A DNA stretch of 35,021 bases, taken from NCBI GenBank assembly GCA_937872465.1, contig CALMSR010000015.1, forward strand, positions 1-35,021. The letters are read 5' to 3'. The position numbers were made by a program, and so were the translations under genes. Source of the DNA: an uncultured Paracoccaceae bacterium (GTDB taxonomy: Bacteria > Pseudomonadota > Alphaproteobacteria > Rhodobacterales > Rhodobacteraceae). The notes beneath the pieces are model-generated. The model worked only from the letters and a program-made list of their open reading frames with translations. It did no database searches and was not told the origin of the DNA. This document shows positions 30,705 to 35,021 of the stretch, in pieces (positions within the stretch are counted from its first letter, which is position 1; each line of letters begins with the position of its first letter).

Positions 30705-32882
30705 ATGCAGGATCCCGAGATCACCCCGGCGCTCGTCGCCGCCCACGGGCTGAAGCCCGATGAATACGACCGCATCCTGGGTCTGATCGGGCGGGTGCCG
30801 ACGCTCACCGAGCTCGGCATCTTTTCGGCGATGTGGAACGAGCACTGCTCCTACAAATCCTCGAAGAAATGGCTGCGCACCCTGCCCACCGAGGGCCCGC
30901 AGGTGATCTGCGGCCCCGGCGAGAACGCGGGCGTGGTCGACATCGGCGACGGCCAGGCGCTGGTCTTCAAGATGGAGAGCCACAACCATCCCTCCTATAT
31001 CGAGCCCTATCAGGGGGCGGCCACCGGGGTGGGCGGCATCCTGCGCGACGTCTTCACCATGGGCGCGCGGCCGATCGCGGCGATGAACGCGCTCAGCTTC
31101 GGCTCGCCCGACCATCCCAAGACCCGGAGCCTCGTCGCCGGCGTGGTGGCGGGAATCGGCGGCTACGGCAATTGCTTCGGGGTGCCGACCATCGGCGGCG
31201 AATTGCGCTTCCATGCCGCCTATGACGGCAATTGCCTGGTCAATGCCTTCGCCGCCGGGCTCGCGGAGGCGGATGCGATCTTCTATTCGGCGGCGAGCGG
31301 CGTCGGCATGCCGGTGGTCTATCTCGGCGCCAAGACCGGCCGCGACGGGGTCGGCGGCGCGACCATGGCCTCGGCCGAGTTCGACGAGACCATCGAGGAG
31401 AAGCGCCCGACCGTGCAGGTGGGCGACCCATTCACCGAGAAGCGGCTGATGGAGGCCTGCCTCGAGCTGATGACCACCGGGGCGGTGATCTCGATCCAGG
31501 ACATGGGGGCGGCCGGGCTGACCTGCTCGGCGGTCGAGATGGGCGACAAGGGGGACCTCGGCATCCGGCTCGATCTCGAGCGGGTGCCGGTGCGCGAGAA
31601 GGCGATGACCGCCTATGAGATGATGCTCTCCGAGAGCCAGGAGCGCATGCTAATGGTGCTGCGCCCGGAGAAGGAGACCGCGGCGCGGGCGGTCTTCGAG
31701 AAATGGGATCTCGATTTCGCCATCGTCGGCGAGACGATCCCCGAGGACCGCTTCCTCATTCGGATGAACGGCGAGGTCATGGCCGACCTGCCGCTCAAGG
31801 CGCTCTCCGGGGCGGCGCCGGAATACGACCGGCCCTACGTCGAGACGCCCGCGCCCCCTGCCCTCGGCGCGATCCCCGAGATCGATCCCGCCGCGGCGCT
31901 GCTTAGGCTCGTCGCCAGCCCGAACCATGCCAGCCGGGCCTGGGTCTGGAGCCAGTACGACCACATGGTCATGGCCGATACCGTGGTGGTGCCGGGCTCC
32001 GACGCGGGCGTGGTGCGCGTGCACGGCACCGGCAAGGCGCTGGCCTTCACCTCCGACGTGACGCCGCGCTATTGCCGCGCCGATCCGGAGGCCGGCGGCA
32101 GGCAGGCGGTGGCGGAGGCTTTCCGCAACCTCACCGCCAGCGGCGCACGGCCGCTGGCCGCCACCGACAACCTCAATTTCGGCAATCCCGAGCGCCCGGA
32201 GATCATGGGCCAGTTCGTCGGCTGCATCCGCGGCATCGGCGCGGCCTGCGAGGCGCTGGACATGCCGATCGTCTCGGGCAATGTCAGCCTCTACAACGAG
32301 ACCGACGGGCGGGCGATCCTGCCGACGCCGACCATCGGTGGCGTGGGGCTCATGGCCTCGCTCGACGAACTCATCCCCATGGCGCCGCGCGAGGGCGACG
32401 CGCTGGTGCTGATCGGCGAGACCCGCGGCCATCTCGGCCAGTCGGCGCTGCTCGCCGAGATCTTCTGCCGCGAGGAAGGCGCGCCGCCGCCGGTCGATCT
32501 CGAGGCCGAGCGCCGCAACGGCGAGTTCCTGCGGGCCGCGAAGGCCGCGGGCCTGGTCGCGGCGGCGCATGATCTCGCCGACGGCGGGCTGGCGCTCGCC
32601 GCCGCGGAGATGGCGATCGCGGGATCGGTCGGGGTGACGCTGGAGGCCGAGCCTTCGCTCGGGGCGCTGGCCTGGTTCTTCGGCGAGGACCAGGCGCGCT
32701 ATCTCGTGGCCTGCGCCCCGGAGAGGGTCGCCGATCTACTGGCACGCGCCGGGTCGGCCGGGGTTCCGGCCCGGGCCGTCGGGCGGGCCGGCGGCGGGGC
32801 GGTCGCGCTGGGCGCGGCCTCCGTGGCGCTCGCGGAGCTCGCCGCGCGCCATGGCGAGGGCCTGACAATATTGCTTGACTGA
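30705..32882 (+). CDS. purL: Phosphoribosylformylglycinamidine synthase subunit PurL
   Basis: A 725-residue small-type FGAM synthase II, which works with PurQ and PurS to turn FGAR, glutamine-derived ammonia and ATP into FGAM in purine synthesis. The conserved opening is [14 protein letters not shown] with catalytic His47. The ATP-binding loop is [14 protein letters not shown], followed by [37 protein letters not shown], and in the second half-repeat [13 protein letters not shown] and [18 protein letters not shown] 7 nt before ATG 30705 fixes the start; the open frame back to 30522 crosses repeat DNA. The IS110 insertion sits about 190 bp upstream and may have separated purL from earlier promoters. 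Confidence 0.97.
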   Translation: MQDPEITPALVAAHGLKPDEYDRILGLIGRVPTLTELGIFSAMWNEHCSYKSSKKWLRTLPTEGPQVICGPGENAGVVDIGDGQALVFKMESHNHPSYIEPYQGAATGVGGILRDVFTMGARPIAAMNALSFGSPDHPKTRSLVAGVVAGIGGYGNCFGVPTIGGELRFHAAYDGNCLVNAFAAGLAEADAIFYSAASGVGMPVVYLGAKTGRDGVGGATMASAEFDETIEEKRPTVQVGDPFTEKRLMEACLELMTTGAVISIQDMGAAGLTCSAVEMGDKGDLGIRLDLERVPVREKAMTAYEMMLSESQERMLMVLRPEKETAARAVFEKWDLDFAIVGETIPEDRFLIRMNGEVMADLPLKALSGAAPEYDRPYVETPAPPALGAIPEIDPAAALLRLVASPNHASRAWVWSQYDHMVMADTVVVPGSDAGVVRVHGTGKALAFTSDVTPRYCRADPEAGGRQAVAEAFRNLTASGARPLAATDNLNFGNPERPEIMGQFVGCIRGIGAACEALDMPIVSGNVSLYNETDGRAILPTPTIGGVGLMASLDELIPMAPREGDALVLIGETRGHLGQSALLAEIFCREEGAPPPVDLEAERRNGEFLRAAKAAGLVAAAHDLADGGLALAAAEMAIAGSVGVTLEAEPSLGALAWFFGEDQARYLVACAPERVADLLARAGSAGVPARAVGRAGGGAVALGAASVALAELAARHGEGLTILLD

Positions 32883-32947
32883 CCCTTGCGGCCCCCCGGC
32901 CCGGACTCTAGATGTCGCGGGAGACCGTAGCGGCGGAGGGGAGCCCC

Positions 32948-33193
32948 ATGGCCATGGAAGGCGCCGACATCGAGCGGCTGATCCGCGAGGCCTTTCCCAC
33001 GGCGGTCGTGGAGATCACCGATCTGGCCGGGGACGGCAACCATTACGCGGCCACCGTGACGGCGGAGGAATTCCGCGGCCTCAACCGGGTGAAGCAGCAT
33101 CAGCTGGTCTATGCCGCGCTGCGCGGGCGCATGGACGGCTCGAACGGCGAGCTCCATGCCCTCGCCCTGACAACCAAAGCACCGGAGAACTGA
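32948..33193 (+). CDS. BolA-family protein
   Basis: An 81-residue BolA/YrbA-type protein ([20 protein letters not shown], then [20 protein letters not shown] and [13 protein letters not shown]). The conserved [14 protein letters not shown] helix with its histidine matches the cluster-coordinating region used in BolA-Grx heterodimers. It partners with monothiol glutaredoxins to handle 2Fe-2S clusters and iron status. The glutaredoxin gene starts 2 bp after its stop, which supports that role. GGAGGGGAG before ATG 32948 supports the start; ATG 32954 is possible. Confidence 0.93.
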   Translation: MAMEGADIERLIREAFPTAVVEITDLAGDGNHYAATVTAEEFRGLNRVKQHQLVYAALRGRMDGSNGELHALALTTKAPEN

Positions 33194-33195
33194 CG

Positions 33196-33573
33196 ATGAC
33201 CGACGCCGTGACCGACCCGGCCCATGACGCGATCAGGGCCGATATCGAGGCCAACGACGTGGTGCTCTTCATGAAGGGCACCTCGCAGATGCCGCAATGC
33301 GGATTCTCGAGCCGGGTCGCGGGGGTGCTCAACTACATGGGCGTCGCCTATAAGGACGTGAACGTGCTCGCCGACGAGGCGATCCGCAACGGCATCAAGA
33401 GCTTCTCCGACTGGCCGACGATCCCGCAGCTCTATGTCAAGGGCGAGTTCGTGGGCGGCTGCGACATCGTCACCGAGATGACGCTCTCGGGCGAGCTCGA
33501 CGCGCTCTTCGCGAAAGAGGGCATCGCCTACGACAAGGACGCCGCGGAGAAGATCCGCGAAGCGAATAAGTAG
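33196..33573 (+). CDS. grxD: Monothiol glutaredoxin, Grx4 family
   Basis: A 125-residue CGFS-type glutaredoxin. The active site is Cys35-Gly-Phe-Ser38 in [10 protein letters not shown]. The glutathione-binding TVP-like loop is [20 protein letters not shown]. It binds a bridging 2Fe-2S cluster with glutathione and passes it on, as a homodimer or with BolA. Family N-terminus [19 protein letters not shown] is present. It is coupled to the bolA-like gene with a 2-bp gap, and the purL-bolA-grx order is common in Rhodobacterales. Confidence 0.96.
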   Translation: MTDAVTDPAHDAIRADIEANDVVLFMKGTSQMPQCGFSSRVAGVLNYMGVAYKDVNVLADEAIRNGIKSFSDWPTIPQLYVKGEFVGGCDIVTEMTLSGELDALFAKEGIAYDKDAAEKIREANK

Positions 33574-33599
33574 CGCCAGCGAACCGCAGACCCTTAGCC

Positions 33600-33765
33600 G
33601 CCCCTTGGGCGCCGTCCCGCGGCGGGGCTTCCGGAGAAGGCCGCGCCCCGCGCCGCCCGCGCCTCTTCCCTCGGAGGCGCAAGCCGCAGGGCGAGGGAGG
33701 TGCATCACCACCGCTTAAAGATCAGGACGGGTAGGCCCGATCGACACCGGTCGATCGGGCCGGGG
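33600..33765 (-). repeat. Family B intergenic repeat, copy B4
   Basis: Follows grxD. On the minus strand: GGCCCGATCGAC-CGGT-GTCGATCGGGCC (33734-33761, perfect 12-bp hairpin), then CCCTCGCCCTGCGGCTTGCG and CCTCCGAGGGAAGAGGCGCG, then GGGGCGCGGCCTTCTCCGG. Blocks match copy B2 in the same order. The hairpin may end transcription from grxD or the IS5 remnant. 33766-33982 holds no gene; IS5 sequence probably starts near 33930. Confidence 0.65.
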
Positions 33766-33982
33766 ACATCCGGCGCGGCGGGGCGATACGACATCCGGGT
33801 GAAGCGATCGGACCAAGGATATTCCGAACCGGCAAAGAGGGAAACGCGTTACCGTCGGGCGGCGATCCACCCGGGCTCAACAACAGGAGCGCATTTGCGC
33901 CTCTATTTCAACCGGTTGCCCAATCCGGTGGGCATTGTTGCATGGAATGGGGTCGGCTCGGATCGCCCCTTTCCCGCTTTCT

Positions 33983-34935
33983 TCAACCGATCCTGATGCT
34001 TCTGGGCATGTCAAGGGCAGTGAAGCGGTTGATGCAGCGCACGGCGACGGCGGCTTCGACCTTCTGACGGTCGAAGGTGCGCGAGCGGAGGCTCGGGCTG
34101 ATCAGCGTCTTGTAGCGCAGCATCGCGGTCTCGGCGAGGGAGCGGCGGTGGTAGCCGGTCTCCGCCTTCCAGGTGTCGCGCCCGACCTCGGCGATGCGAT
34201 CCACTGCCGCGCCGCGGGTTGGGGGCACCTCCTTGCGTCCCGGTGGCGGGAGGATCGCCGCGCCCTTGCGCGGCGGGATCACCGGCTGCGCGTCGCGGGC
34301 GAGGATGGCGGCATGGCAGTCGAAGCTGTCGTAGGCCTTGTCGGCGCAGACCGCGGCGATCGGCGCGTCGGTGCGGGCGAGCAGGCCCTCGAGTTCGGCG
34401 CCGTCGTGGACCTCGCTCGCGGTCAGGGCGTGGGCGACGAGCGCGCCGGTTCGGGTGTCCACCGCCAGGTGCAGCTTGCGCCAGACCCGGCGCCGGTTCG
34501 GCCCATGCACGCGGACCTTCCACTCGCCCTCGCCGTGGACCTTGAGCCCGGTGGCGTCGACAGCGAGGTGCAAGGGGCCACCGGAGGGGCGCGCGAGCTT
34601 CGGGACGGTGAGCGTGGCGGCGCGACGAGAGAAGGTGGAATAGTGCGGCACGGTGATCTCCAGCCCGAGCAGCCGCGTCAGATCGTGCAGGAAGCCCTGG
34701 GTCTGGCGTAGCGTCAGCCCGAACACCGCCCGCAGACTGAGCGCGCAGAGGATCGCCATGTCGCTGTAGCGCCACCCCTTGCCGCCCGCTGCCCCCAGCC
34801 GGCGACCACCGCCTCGTCGATCCAGAGCGTGATCGCACCTCGCGCGACCAGCGCGCGGTTGTAGTCGCGCCAGTTCGTGATCCGGTAACGGGGCTTCGGC
34901 TTCGGGGCGGGGAGCTTGCGGATGCGCTGGACCAT
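33983..34935 (-). pseudogene. IS5-family transposase, frameshifted
   Basis: The N-terminus is in one frame from ATG 34935 (RYRITNWRDYNRALVARGAI, then TLWIDEAVVAGW). From about 34795 the coding moves to another frame (GGKGWRYSDMAILCALSLRA to the end at 33983). The DDE residues are visible in the second frame: Asp in HLAVDATGLKV, Asp in CADKAYDS, and Glu in the Y-2-R-3-E-6-K signature YHRRSLAETAMLRYK. The change fits loss of one base near the GGGGG run at about 34795-34800. No classical slippery heptamer is in the right phase, so inactivation or a sequencing error is more likely than programmed frameshifting. The element's right end is probably beyond the window. Confidence 0.85.
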
Positions 34936-35021
34936 CCCAAGCGTGAATCACTTTCACCGCAAAAGAGGAATCTGGAGGCTTCTGTGAGGTCGCGCGGTCA
35001 GAAGACGCAGGCGCAGGGGCT

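Noticed and set aside
29111..30763. A 550-codon plus-strand frame across the IS110 transposase
   Set aside because: Antisense to the intact transposase and continuing into repeat DNA; no domain is recognisable.
33930..35021. Complete IS5 element with both terminal inverted repeats
   Set aside because: GGGCATTGTTGCATGG near 33937 looks like a left end, but no matching inverted copy is found before the window ends, so only the transposase remnant is annotated.

Overview
The window is GC-rich chromosomal DNA from an alphaproteobacterium, most likely a member of the Rhodobacterales (Paracoccaceae/Roseobacter group). This rests on the gene content and order: mutY next to a DUF721/DciA gene and a Tat/Sec-exported DsbA, purL-bolA-monothiol glutaredoxin, a fused indolepyruvate:ferredoxin oxidoreductase divergent from a LysR gene, scoAB, and GTTAA-type CtrA-like boxes. 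I could not run a search, so the assignment is by recognition.

Layout. 1-54: 3' end of tRNA-Gly(CCC). 111-2961: rlmJ, an aldo/keto reductase and an MBL-fold hydrolase, all plus strand. 2968-6297: minus-strand methyltransferase, a three-cluster CDGSH Fe-S protein and a GH13 alpha-glucosidase. 6468-8737: orphan ParA-like ATPase and scoAB (ketone-body/3-oxoacid CoA transferase). 9238-13299: two tandem Ala/Pro-rich single-pass membrane proteins sharing an N-terminal motif, then lepA. 13331-14373: a lower-GC accessory patch of small minus-strand genes with a repeated GR[DS]x[KS][TS]G motif. 14728-19216: small exported protein, mutY divergent from dciA-like/dsbA-like/MATE genes. 19331-20952: Rid-family protein and YbdK-type carboxylate-amine ligase. 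21331-24110: anchored cytochrome c, two paralogous lipoproteins with a small secreted protein between them, a HdeD/DUF308 membrane protein, and a fragment of a third lipoprotein paralog. 24130-28715: indolepyruvate oxidoreductase and divergent LysR regulator, followed by a strong small-RNA candidate (about 28781-28865). 29091-30516: an IS110-family insertion sequence. 30705-33573: purL, bolA-like, grxD. 33983-34935: a frameshifted IS5-family transposase at the right edge.

The most interesting structure is between the genes. Two families of dispersed intergenic repeats are visible (family A: near 3921, 7141, 21142 and 29041/30517; family B: near 8760, 11305, 20985 and 33600). The IS110 element lies inside a family A copy, splitting it into two recognisable halves. 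IS110 elements are known to target REP-type repeats with an RNA guide, and the about 200 nt non-coding leader upstream of this transposase folds into a bridge-RNA-like nested stem: a perfect 11-nt inverted repeat enclosing a perfect 6-bp hairpin. That hairpin shares a 9-mer with the DNA flanking the element. Together these suggest a native RNA-guided transposition event caught with guide, transposase and target in one window.

Other leads are a small RNA resembling the alphaproteobacterial mmgR/alpha-r8 (suhB) family with a good promoter and intrinsic terminator, perfect or near-perfect CtrA boxes in front of two small exported-protein loci, and the small-protein patch downstream of lepA.
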